Source: PALSA-1296 sp038210275
Lineage (GTDB): Bacteria > Bacteroidota > Ignavibacteria > Palsa-1295
Length of the DNA stretch: 64,000 nucleotides
Assembly (NCBI GenBank): GCA_038210275.1
Contig: JBBQWV010000005.1
Location: 124,001-188,000, forward strand
Direction: 5' to 3'
The notes beneath the pieces were generated by a model. It searched no databases. It saw only the letters and a program-made list of their open reading frames with translations, and was not told where the DNA came from. Positions within the stretch are counted from its first letter, which is position 1; every line of letters begins with the position of its first letter. The translations under genes were made by a program, and so were the position numbers. Positions 8,653 through 17,165 of this stretch are shown here, one piece after another.

Positions 8653-11571
8653 ATGAAAACCTTGATTCAGTTTGGTTCGAAGACAGTATTAAGCTGTCTA
8701 CTTTTCTTGTCGCTTCTCATGGCAGCCGGTACGGCTCCCGCGAAAGTAACATCCGTTTTGTTAGGTGAAGATTTCAGCAGTGGCGGATTTCCTCCTGGTG
8801 GTTGGTACACCGATGGCTTCGGCAATTGGCATCAATCTTCGTATGGTAAACAATCCGGCGAAGATGGGGGCTTCAATGGCTCTGCTATGTTTGATATGTA
8901 TAATGCATGTGATTATTCCGGCTCTGAAAATCTTTACACGCCGCAAATCGATGCTTCCTCCTATAATACGACGGGTTCGAGTGTGACGCTTGATCTGGAT
9001 TACTATATGGAGCAGAATGCCAACGATTATTATAACGGCGGCAATCACCTCGTTATTTATGTGAATGACGGTCAAGGAAATCAGCAGCAGTTAGAAGAGC
9101 TTTGGACGAATCAGAACTATACATTCGATAACAGCGGAGATTATAATAACGACTACCCTGATCCACTTACCGACCCGAGCTATTGGGCACATAGGAAATA
9201 TACGATCCCAGCCAGTTATTGCACTTCGACAATGTCTTTTAGTTTTTTCGGAGAAGCATATTATACATGCAATGGTGGTAATTTTGGAATTGATAATGTA
9301 ATCGTAACGGGTATCCTTCCGCAGAATATTTCTTTTAGTCCGGTAACGCTTACATTCGGTTCGATTTTAATTGGTCAACAAACAGGAGCGCAATGTGTAA
9401 CACTGACAAACTCAAGCTCGGCTGATGTTCAGATCTCGTCTATACAAGTTACTGGCGCTCAGTACCCGGATTATCCTCTCTCTGGAGCAGTTCCTACAGT
9501 CATCCCAGCAAATGGCACGGCTGATGTTTGCGTAATATTTGCTCCGCAAAATAGCGGTGCACGTTTAGCAGATCTCATAATCAACAATAATTCGGATAAT
9601 AATCCATCTATTGATATTCCTTTAACGGGAATCGGCGCCGCTCCGATTATCGAAATTGATCCAATCGGCTCGGTGAATACTTCCACGAAGATGTTTAAGA
9701 AGACTTTCACAAAACTGGGCGGAACACTGATGCAATCGTTGCTCATCAAAAATATCGGACAAGGCAATTTGATCATCGATCCTGCAACAAATTTGGGCGG
9801 AAGCTTTCCGGGTGAATATACAATCACGAAACTCCCTGTCAGTCCGATTGCACCAAACCAAACCGATACGGTAAGTATCGCCTACCATCCGACGATGGAA
9901 GGATCACATCCGGCAAAGTTATTTATTCAAAGCAATGCTGCAAACGGAATATCAATAGTCGATCTCTTTGGCATCGGCAAACTTCCGAAGATCTTAGTTA
10001 TGCCGTCGGTCGTAAATTTTGATTCAGTCATCGTAGGCGATAAAGTCTGCAAGACGATTACGATCTCAAATCCTGGAAGCGATACTCTTATTATTAAAGA
10101 AAATTATTTGTCGAGCAACGACGGTGATTTTGTTTATAGCGGACTTTCACGTGAACAATCAATCATTCCTCCGGAAACATCACGCGATGTATCACTTTGC
10201 TTCACGCCAAAGCAGAGAGGTGCTCGTCAGGCACGATTGACGATCATCACCAATATTCCGATGACGTTCGAGAATCAGCGTCGTGATACCGGAACAGCTA
10301 CAATAGATATTACAGGTACAGGTGTTCCATTCGGTCAACTTTCTATCACTCTTGGTGGTGCATCAACGCTTGACTCTGCTCTTGTCGGATCTCCGGTTTG
10401 CCATCAGGCAACGATTGATAATACCGGGAATGCGGATCTTACCGTAACAAGCGCTACGATCAGTGGTAACGGGGCTTCTGATTTTACCATTAGCGGCGTA
10501 ACGCTTCCCGTAACTATTCCGGCACAGCGTTCAATTGCTGTTAATATATGCGCAACTCCATCAGCGAGAGGTTTGCGTCAGGGAATGCTGACACTGAAAG
10601 GAAATTCGGCTGAGAAGCCTTTGACGGCTTCAATTCCGCTTGCAGTTTTTGGTGAAATTGGCTGCGACGCAGCAACACCAACGACTCTCTTTGACGGAGT
10701 AAAAGTTCTCAAGGGAAATAGTGACACTGCAAGTGTTGTCGTAAAGAATTGCGGTGATATCGCTTCAACTTATACAGCAACAATTTCCGGAGATGGCTAC
10801 ACCATTCTCAGCCCAGCGGGCGGAGTGTCCGGATCTATTGCACCGGGAGCTACGACTTTATACCAAATAATTTTCAACCCAACAACAACCGGATTGAAGA
10901 CTGGTAACTTGCTCATCACATCACCTGATGTGTCAAACATTAATGTTCCACTTTCGGGTGAGGGCGCATGTGCTACACTTTCTGTGCAGTCACAAGAGGT
11001 ACCGAAAACCGGAGTCAACGGTTCAAGCACATTTGATGTGACGATCACCAACGCTGGTAACTTCGATTGGACTCCAGGCATAGGTACCATCACCCCTTCA
11101 GGCGTCTTTGCAGTTCTCTCTGTTACTCCGACAACTATACCTGCCGGAATGACGGGTGATGTGAAGGTACAGTTCTCGCCGAAGGCGATGGGACTCATTA
11201 CTGCTGAATTGACTTTCCCGAATGCCGGACCTTGTGAAGAGTCTGCAGTGAAAGTTGATTTCACCGGTGAGGGCATTACTAATTCAGTGAAGCAAACTAT
11301 TACTGCAAACGGCTTCTCGTTGGATCAGAATTATCCGAACCCGTTCGTGAACTCCACGACGTTCAACTACACGCTTCCGACCGATGCTGCGATCAGGATC
11401 ACACTGAGTGATATGACGGGCAAGATCGTGAAGGAGCTTGTTAGCGGCAGAGTATCACAAGGCGATCATAGTGTCACCTTCGATGCTTCACAACTCTCAA
11501 GCGGAACATACGTCTATACACTTGAATCCGGCAATACAAAATTGTCAAAAGACTTGGTTCTCACGAAGTAA
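8653..11571 (+). CDS. Large T9SS-sorted surface protein with repeated beta-sandwich domains
   Basis: A 972-residue secreted protein. ATG at 8653 gives a clean signal peptide (MKTLIQFGSK, hydrophobic core, cut near AGTAPA, residue 30); a start 10 codons upstream is less likely. Residues about 35-215 look like a jelly-roll/choice-of-anchor domain (LLGEDFSSGGFPPGGWYTDG ... GNFGIDNVIVTG). Residues about 220-870 hold six or so beta-sandwich repeats of the HYDIN/choice-of-anchor-D type, each with 'tItNtG..d.tI' and 'F.P...G...a.L.i' strands. The last 80 residues (LDQNYPNPFVNSTTF ... SGTYVYTLESGN) are a T9SS sorting domain, so it is probably exported through the outer membrane and anchored. Ligand unknown. 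Confidence 0.85.
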   Translation: MKTLIQFGSKTVLSCLLFLSLLMAAGTAPAKVTSVLLGEDFSSGGFPPGGWYTDGFGNWHQSSYGKQSGEDGGFNGSAMFDMYNACDYSGSENLYTPQIDASSYNTTGSSVTLDLDYYMEQNANDYYNGGNHLVIYVNDGQGNQQQLEELWTNQNYTFDNSGDYNNDYPDPLTDPSYWAHRKYTIPASYCTSTMSFSFFGEAYYTCNGGNFGIDNVIVTGILPQNISFSPVTLTFGSILIGQQTGAQCVTLTNSSSADVQISSIQVTGAQYPDYPLSGAVPTVIPANGTADVCVIFAPQNSGARLADLIINNNSDNNPSIDIPLTGIGAAPIIEIDPIGSVNTSTKMFKKTFTKLGGTLMQSLLIKNIGQGNLIIDPATNLGGSFPGEYTITKLPVSPIAPNQTDTVSIAYHPTMEGSHPAKLFIQSNAANGISIVDLFGIGKLPKILVMPSVVNFDSVIVGDKVCKTITISNPGSDTLIIKENYLSSNDGDFVYSGLSREQSIIPPETSRDVSLCFTPKQRGARQARLTIITNIPMTFENQRRDTGTATIDITGTGVPFGQLSITLGGASTLDSALVGSPVCHQATIDNTGNADLTVTSATISGNGASDFTISGVTLPVTIPAQRSIAVNICATPSARGLRQGMLTLKGNSAEKPLTASIPLAVFGEIGCDAATPTTLFDGVKVLKGNSDTASVVVKNCGDIASTYTATISGDGYTILSPAGGVSGSIAPGATTLYQIIFNPTTTGLKTGNLLITSPDVSNINVPLSGEGACATLSVQSQEVPKTGVNGSSTFDVTITNAGNFDWTPGIGTITPSGVFAVLSVTPTTIPAGMTGDVKVQFSPKAMGLITAELTFPNAGPCEESAVKVDFTGEGITNSVKQTITANGFSLDQNYPNPFVNSTTFNYTLPTDAAIRITLSDMTGKIVKELVSGRVSQGDHSVTFDASQLSSGTYVYTLESGNTKLSKDLVLTK

Positions 11572-11759
11572 TAATGTTCATAATGATCAATGGAAACGTT
11601 GCGTCATTAGTGACGTGCCGATATTTAGAAGAAATATGGGTTCCCATGTAACTCTTTCCCGGATTTCGTGTTTTATTATCAGAGGGAGGGTAAGTGTTAG
11701 CTATTTTCTCTCTCATTATAATCTTTGGTACTCCTTGAAATAATGTTCATAATGATCAA
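11571..11759 (+). repeat. Pair of 20-bp direct repeats downstream of the surface-protein gene
   Basis: The 20-mer ATAATGTTCATAATGATCAA occurs exactly at 11571-11590, overlapping the stop codon end, and again at 11740-11759, 169 bp apart. The intervening bases include a patch (11635-11657) similar to 8098-8120 in the leader of the same gene. No gene is seen in this gap. Confidence 0.6.
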
Positions 11760-11855
11760 GGGAATAAGCACGTCACGCAAGTGGTGCGCTTTATTTTTAT
11801 ATCCCCCGAACCTTTAACCCCTTATTAGTGATTTATTTCCATCATTATTTAATCT

Positions 11856-12572
11856 ATGGAAGACGGAAATCAAATCGTATGGATCACCGGCGCTTCAAGC
11901 GGTATCGGCTTGGCTTGCGCCAAAGCTCTGGCAGCAACTGGCAGAGTGATTGTGATGAGTTCACGAAATAGACCGGAACTGGTCAGACTCGTTAACGAGA
12001 TTCGTGCTGATGGTGGTAATGCTACTGCCGTTCAATGCGATGTAACTACAGAAGAAGATGTCGAGTGGGCAATCAAGAGTATTATTAAAACCTACGGCGA
12101 AGGACCTGATATCCTCATCAACAATGCCGGCATCTCACCCTACCATGATATCGAAGAGATGACTCCGGAAATATTTGATAAAGTAATTTCAACAAACCTT
12201 ACCGGTAATTTCCTTTGTGCCAAAGCCGTACTTCCGGAAATGATCCGCAAAGGAAGCGGGACGATTATCCAGATGCTTTCCATCGCCAGTACCAAAGCTT
12301 TTGCCGGCGGCACAGCGTATGGAGCGAGTAAATTCGGAGCGCTTGGTTTTACCAATGCACTCCGCGAAGAAGTTCGGGATAAAGGGATTAAAGTTGTCTC
12401 TGTTATGCCTGGCGCAGTCGAGACTCCTGCATGGGGTGATGAAGCAATTGAATACCACGATAGGATGATGCAGCCTGAAGATATTGCGCAGGCAATCGTT
12501 GATATACTTAATATGCCGCAGAGAGCAATGGTGGAGGAAATTGTGCTCCGACCAATTGGCGGAGATCTTTAA
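11856..12572 (+). CDS. Short-chain dehydrogenase/reductase (classical SDR)
   Basis: A 238-residue Rossmann-fold oxidoreductase: nucleotide-binding GASSGIG (about residues 12-18), NNAG (about 88-91) and the catalytic set Ser (MLSIAS) ... YGASK, followed by the PG motif VMPGAVETPAWG. Length and motif order match classical SDRs. The substrate is not deducible. It is followed after 34 bases by urocanate hydratase, so co-transcription is likely, but SDRs are not a standard part of histidine breakdown. Confidence 0.88.
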   Translation: MEDGNQIVWITGASSGIGLACAKALAATGRVIVMSSRNRPELVRLVNEIRADGGNATAVQCDVTTEEDVEWAIKSIIKTYGEGPDILINNAGISPYHDIEEMTPEIFDKVISTNLTGNFLCAKAVLPEMIRKGSGTIIQMLSIASTKAFAGGTAYGASKFGALGFTNALREEVRDKGIKVVSVMPGAVETPAWGDEAIEYHDRMMQPEDIAQAIVDILNMPQRAMVEEIVLRPIGGDL

Positions 12573-12606
12573 TCAATTAGGAATTACGAATTTTGTCATT
12601 GCAAGA

Positions 12607-14271
12607 ATGCCAACATTAAAAAGAAGCGGTGAGCTTCATGCAGCAAAGGGAATTGAATTATCGTGCAAAGGCTGGCAGCAAGAAGCGGCTTTACGAATGC
12701 TGTATAATAATCTTGATCCCGATGTTGCAGAACGCCCCGAAGAACTTGTAGTCTATGGCGGCTCCGGCAAAGCTGCTCGGAATTGGGAATGCTTCGATGC
12801 TATTGTGAAGTTATTGAAAGAGTTGGAGAATGATGAAACGCTTCTTGTCCAATCGGGAAAACCGGTTGGCATTATGAAAACCTATCCTGATGCCCCGCGA
12901 GTGGTGATCTCGAATTCACAAATCGTCCCGGCTTGGGCAAATTGGGATGAATTCAGACGCCTGGAAGCAAAGGGCTTGACGATGTTCGGACAGATGACGG
13001 CAGGAAGTTGGATCTACATTGGCTCTCAAGGCATCGTGCAGGGCACGTACGAGACGCTGATGGAATGTGCCCGCCAACACTTCGGCGGTTCTCTGGCAGG
13101 GCATACAGTCCTCACCGCAGGTCTTGGTGGTATGGGTGGCGCTCAACCTCTTGCGGCGAAAATGGCAGGTGCGGCGATTCTCTGTGTCGAAGTAGATATG
13201 TCGCGAATACAAAAACGAATTGATACCGGATATTGCGATAAATGGACTGATAGTCTCGATCAAGCGCTTCGGTGGATGGATGATGCGAAAGAAAAAAAAG
13301 AAGCCTTATCTGTAGCACTTCTTGGTAATGCTGCCGAAGTTCTTCCCGAGCTTGTGCGGCGTGATTGGATTCCCGATATTGTCACCGATCAAACCAGTGC
13401 CCATGATCCTCTACGAGGATATTATCCTGCCGGATATACGAAAGAAGAAGCCGATAACCTTCGTGAAAGTAATCCTGAAAAATATTTGAAGTATTCCAGG
13501 AATTCGATCTCCGATCATATGAAGGCAATGCTGACGATGCAGAAGCGAGGAGCGATTGCTTTTGATTATGGAAATAATATTCGCGGCGAAGCGAAGGCGA
13601 ATGGAGTAAGCAATGCATTTGATATTAAGGGGTTTGTACCAGAATATATTCGTCCGCTTTTCTGCGAAGGCAAGGGACCGTTTCGTTGGGTAGCACTTAG
13701 CGGTGACCCGGAAGATATTCTTACTACTGATCGTGAACTCCTCAAACTTTTTCCGGACGATAAAATTTTGCATCGTTGGATACCACTTGCGCAAAAACAT
13801 ATTCAGTTTCAAGGATTACCGGCAAGAATTTGCTGGCTTGGAATGGGTGATAGAGCAAAAGCCGGATTACTATTTAATCAATTAGTCGCGAAAGGAAAAA
13901 TAAAAGCGCCAATAGTTATTGGTCGCGATCATCTTGATTGCGGCTCTGTTGCAAGCCCGAACCGTGAGACCGAGGCAATGAAAGATGGCTCCGATGCAAT
14001 TGCCGATTGGCCTATTTTGAATTTTGCGATGAATGCAATCGGCGGCGCTACTTGGGTTTCGCTGCATCATGGCGGAGGAGTTGGGATTGGTAATTCAATT
14101 CATGCCGGAATGGTCATCGTCGCTGACGGAACATCTGAAGCAGCAATCAAACTGCAACGCTGTTTAACTTATGATCCAACAATGGGTATTCTACGACATG
14201 CCGACGCCGGATATGAAAAGGCTGAAGAGATGGCAGCAAAGAATGGAGTTAATATACCAATGGCGCAATGA
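12607..14271 (+). CDS. hutU: Urocanate hydratase
   Basis: A 554-residue cytosolic enzyme that adds water to urocanate to make imidazolonepropionate, the second step of histidine degradation, using tightly bound NAD+. Start chosen at ATG 12607: the family begins with about 10 residues before GIELSCKGWQQEAALRML, and the frame open further upstream overlaps the SDR gene. Hallmarks include YGGSGKAARNW, GQMTAGSWIYIGSQGIVQGT, the nucleotide-binding GLGGMGGAQPLAA and RDHLDCGSVASPNRETEAM with the active-site cysteine. Full length. hutH, hutI and a final hydrolase are not in the window. The stop overlaps the next start (ATGA). Confidence 0.95.
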   Translation: MPTLKRSGELHAAKGIELSCKGWQQEAALRMLYNNLDPDVAERPEELVVYGGSGKAARNWECFDAIVKLLKELENDETLLVQSGKPVGIMKTYPDAPRVVISNSQIVPAWANWDEFRRLEAKGLTMFGQMTAGSWIYIGSQGIVQGTYETLMECARQHFGGSLAGHTVLTAGLGGMGGAQPLAAKMAGAAILCVEVDMSRIQKRIDTGYCDKWTDSLDQALRWMDDAKEKKEALSVALLGNAAEVLPELVRRDWIPDIVTDQTSAHDPLRGYYPAGYTKEEADNLRESNPEKYLKYSRNSISDHMKAMLTMQKRGAIAFDYGNNIRGEAKANGVSNAFDIKGFVPEYIRPLFCEGKGPFRWVALSGDPEDILTTDRELLKLFPDDKILHRWIPLAQKHIQFQGLPARICWLGMGDRAKAGLLFNQLVAKGKIKAPIVIGRDHLDCGSVASPNRETEAMKDGSDAIADWPILNFAMNAIGGATWVSLHHGGGVGIGNSIHAGMVIVADGTSEAAIKLQRCLTYDPTMGILRHADAGYEKAEEMAAKNGVNIPMAQ

Positions 14272-15848
14272 AATATTCTATAATAATATTGATGAAAAGT
14301 TTTTTCTTACTCTGTTCTTTACTGTTCATCTTTTCGATCAGTTCTTGCGGACCCGATGTTAATACTTTCGCAAAGTATATCTCCGCCGAAAGTTTGAAGA
14401 AGCATCTTCTCGTCATTGCAAGTGATAGCATGGAAGGAAGAGAGATGGCTACCGATGGTGAACGGAAAGCTTCATCGTTTATTGCGGGAGAATTTAAAAG
14501 TTTTGGTTTGCAACAAGCGCCTTCATTGGGTGGCTATTATCAGGGATTTGAAGTAGTGAAGGATTCATTTATTAATGGATCGATTCAACTCGCAGGTCAG
14601 CTTTATCCTTTAGAATATTTTGCTCTCAGCGTTCATTCACCGGACTCGGTGGTTGATATTCACTCAGAGAATATTATTTTTGTCGGGTATGGCATTGAGG
14701 ATAAAAATTATAGTGACTATAACGCAGTTAATGCTGCAGGTCAGATCGTTGCATGTTATCTTGGGGAGCCGATGACAGATACATCTCATTACATAATTTC
14801 TGGTAACTCAAAAAGATCAGATTGGTCAGTTGGCTCTGCTCAGTTTTTAAAACGACTTGCACTCGCAAAACAAAAAGGTGCAAAAGCAATTTTGTTTTTG
14901 AATAATGATATTGACACTCTTCCAGATCATAAATCTAGAATACGAGGTGCCGGACAATTCCGACCGAATGGGGAAAATAATAATGCCATTACTTCATTTA
15001 CTCTCACAAAGTCGTTGACCAAAGCAATTCTTGGGCTGCGATTTGATGAAGTATCGAATTTACAAAAGAAGAGGTCTCCATTGGAGAATTTTGTTAACCA
15101 TACTCCTATCGGCATCACTTTATCGAAGACAATGATTTACAAAACAGTAAATAATGTTATTGGTTATGTTGAAGGTACGGATAAGAAAAATGAGTACGTG
15201 ATCGTCTCGGCGCACTATGATCATCTCGGAGTGCATGGAGGAGAGATCTATCATGGAGCCGATGATAACGGCTCAGGAACGTGCGGGTTATTAGGGATCG
15301 CAGAAGCATTCTCCAAAGCCGCCGCCGCCGGAAAGCGACCGCGCCGCTCAGTCATATTTCTTTCAGTAACAGGTGAAGAAAAAGGACTCTTTGGTTCGAA
15401 GAACTATGTTGCGCATCCTGCTTTCCCGCTTGAGCAAACTGTGGTTGATATTAATACCGACATGATCGGACGCTCTGATTTCGATCACGAGAATAAAGAT
15501 TCGAATTATATCTATGTGATCGGCGATGAAAAATTAAGTTCGGAATTACGAGGCATTGACGAGCATAATAACAACGAGCATACGAAACTTACACTCGATT
15601 ATAAATACAATGATCCCGACGATCCCAACAAATTTTATTATCGCTCCGATCATTACGAATTTGCACAAAAACATATTCCGATCATTTTTTATTTTGATGG
15701 TGTGCATAAAGATTATCACCAGCCTTCGGATACAATTGAGAAGATAAATTTTCAGATCATGGAGAAGCGTGCACGGCTTGCGTATTATACTGCTTGGGAA
15801 ATTGCGAACCGCGAAGACCGATTAAAGGCTGATAGGAACGGGGAATAA
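14268..15848 (+). CDS. M28-family zinc aminopeptidase lipoprotein with PA-like domain
   Basis: A 526-residue protein; ATG at 14268 overlaps the hutU stop and ATG at 14292 is an alternative. The signal MKSFFLLCSLLFIFSISSC has a lipobox, so it is a lipoprotein. An inserted region around residues 130-260 (SENIIFVGYGIEDKNYSDYN ... KGAKAILFLNN) resembles a PA domain. The metallopeptidase core shows the M28 zinc ligands in order: SAHYDHLG, GADDNGSGT, GEEKGLFGS, VDINTDMIGR and YRSDHYEFAQ. It probably trims peptides in the periplasm or at the surface. The link to histidine breakdown is only positional; it could supply amino acids. Confidence 0.9.
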   Translation: MKYSIIILMKSFFLLCSLLFIFSISSCGPDVNTFAKYISAESLKKHLLVIASDSMEGREMATDGERKASSFIAGEFKSFGLQQAPSLGGYYQGFEVVKDSFINGSIQLAGQLYPLEYFALSVHSPDSVVDIHSENIIFVGYGIEDKNYSDYNAVNAAGQIVACYLGEPMTDTSHYIISGNSKRSDWSVGSAQFLKRLALAKQKGAKAILFLNNDIDTLPDHKSRIRGAGQFRPNGENNNAITSFTLTKSLTKAILGLRFDEVSNLQKKRSPLENFVNHTPIGITLSKTMIYKTVNNVIGYVEGTDKKNEYVIVSAHYDHLGVHGGEIYHGADDNGSGTCGLLGIAEAFSKAAAAGKRPRRSVIFLSVTGEEKGLFGSKNYVAHPAFPLEQTVVDINTDMIGRSDFDHENKDSNYIYVIGDEKLSSELRGIDEHNNNEHTKLTLDYKYNDPDDPNKFYYRSDHYEFAQKHIPIIFYFDGVHKDYHQPSDTIEKINFQIMEKRARLAYYTAWEIANREDRLKADRNGE

Positions 15849-15852
15849 AGAA

Positions 15853-16347
15853 TTATTCTCTAATCCATTTAATCATCTCTGGAAAAGGAAGCATCCCCTT
15901 TTCCTTAGCATTTTTTTCATCAACCGTTAAACCAATCCATTGAAGCATCGGTACTCCGAAGTATCGACCTTGTGAGAAATTTTCAATAATGGAATCCCCT
16001 CCTCCGTGATAACCGTTCGGATGAAAAACAACTTTAGGGTCCATTCCTAAATGTAGGCAAGCTGCATACGACCACGGGATTGCCATCATTTCTTCGGAGG
16101 CAGCAGTATCTGAGTTTGAATCGAGTGCCCCACCCATCATCGGCCTATTCTCGGGAGTTGTTACTGCAAGATGCCCTGCTTCATGTAAAATATCACCTGG
16201 GTAAAGAAGTTGTTCCGGATCAATAACTAAGCCCCCATTTTGGATAATCATTCCGGGAAGCACAGTATCATCAGGCACCAGTCCAACTGTGACCGGAATT
16301 CCTATCGAGCGCACAAATTTTATTATAGTAGATGCTATATCGTCCAT
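15853..16347 (-). CDS. Putative zincin-like metalloprotein (HEAGH motif)
   Basis: A 164-residue cytosolic protein with HEAGH in the context GDILHEAGHLAV, the HExxH zinc-binding pattern, and downstream acidic residues (SEEMMAIPWSYAACLHLG) that could give a third ligand. It resembles short bacterial HExxH proteins of unknown role; I cannot name the family. It starts 6 bases after the stop of the beta-hydroxylase-like gene on the same strand, so the two probably form an operon. Peptidase activity is not shown by the sequence. Confidence 0.6.
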   Translation of the reverse strand: MDDIASTIIKFVRSIGIPVTVGLVPDDTVLPGMIIQNGGLVIDPEQLLYPGDILHEAGHLAVTTPENRPMMGGALDSNSDTAASEEMMAIPWSYAACLHLGMDPKVVFHPNGYHGGGDSIIENFSQGRYFGVPMLQWIGLTVDEKNAKEKGMLPFPEMIKWIRE

Positions 16348-16353
16348 AAGTTT

Positions 16354-17061
16354 TTATAATTGAGTGTTCAATAATTTGTTCTTCTTTAATTCCTCCGCCA
16401 TTTGTAATGAAGTTTGTGTGCCCATGTTTTCTAATAGCTCGATCATTAATGCAATATCTTTTTCAGATCTTACAGAAGACATTCCGCGATTTGTTTCTTC
16501 ATAATCTATTTTTGGAAAATATGACCGAAGCCAATCGTTGACTCTGCAATCGATCACTAAATGGATACGGTCGGTTTCACTATGGTTGGCAACACTATGC
16601 GGAAGACCAGCGTTGATATACCAACATTGCCCCGCACGAAGTTGAAGTTGCTTTCCATTGCTGATAAATTCGATTTGATCATTCGTGATGATAGGAATGT
16701 GCAACCTAACTTCACCATCTTCGAATGAAAGAGCATTATCTGAGTGTTCTCTGATGATCGCACCTTTTTCTAATCGAAGAAAGCGAACGGAATGAAGCGG
16801 ACATTCGAATCTCGCAAGGATATTCCCGACAGAATTGAAATGCGGCATCAAAGGTGTATCGTTATATTCGCTGTTAATATTCGGAGCTGGGTAAAGACTA
16901 TTCGGATTTCCACCGGGACTGCGAAGAGATAAGCCATTCCAGTTACCGCTATAATAGCTCGTATTAAAATGCGGAAGCCACTCGGCTTCAGCGAATTTAT
17001 CGAGGTCATTACAGACTTTAGCGATATCAAATTGAAACGGTAATAGGAAGCTTTCTATCAT
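16354..17061 (-). CDS. Aspartyl/asparaginyl beta-hydroxylase-like Fe(II)/2-oxoglutarate oxygenase
   Basis: A 235-residue protein with a double-stranded beta-helix core. EHSDNA supplies the H-x-D iron pair, EVRLHIPIITND follows, then AGQCWYINAGLPHSVANHSE with the distal histidine and IHLVIDCRVNDWLRSYF. This is the Asp_Arg_Hydrox arrangement. Such enzymes hydroxylate Asp/Asn (or Arg/Pro) in peptides or proteins. The C-terminal 45 residues form a helical tail of unknown role. It is first in a two-gene unit with the HEAGH protein. Substrate unknown; a peptide or protein target is the family expectation. Confidence 0.8.
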   Translation of the reverse strand: MIESFLLPFQFDIAKVCNDLDKFAEAEWLPHFNTSYYSGNWNGLSLRSPGGNPNSLYPAPNINSEYNDTPLMPHFNSVGNILARFECPLHSVRFLRLEKGAIIREHSDNALSFEDGEVRLHIPIITNDQIEFISNGKQLQLRAGQCWYINAGLPHSVANHSETDRIHLVIDCRVNDWLRSYFPKIDYEETNRGMSSVRSEKDIALMIELLENMGTQTSLQMAEELKKNKLLNTQL

Positions 17062-17165
17062 ATCTTACAAATTTACGAAGAAAATTATTCTTCACATTCG
17101 TAAGGGTTGCTTTGAGAATCCCGTATTTTTGAATTCCAAACTTTAGTTATGAGGAAAAACAGACC

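Noticed and set aside
11438..11743. 101-codon frame overlapping the end of the surface-protein gene
   Set aside because: It overlaps the T9SS sorting domain in another frame and extends into repeat DNA; no conserved features.
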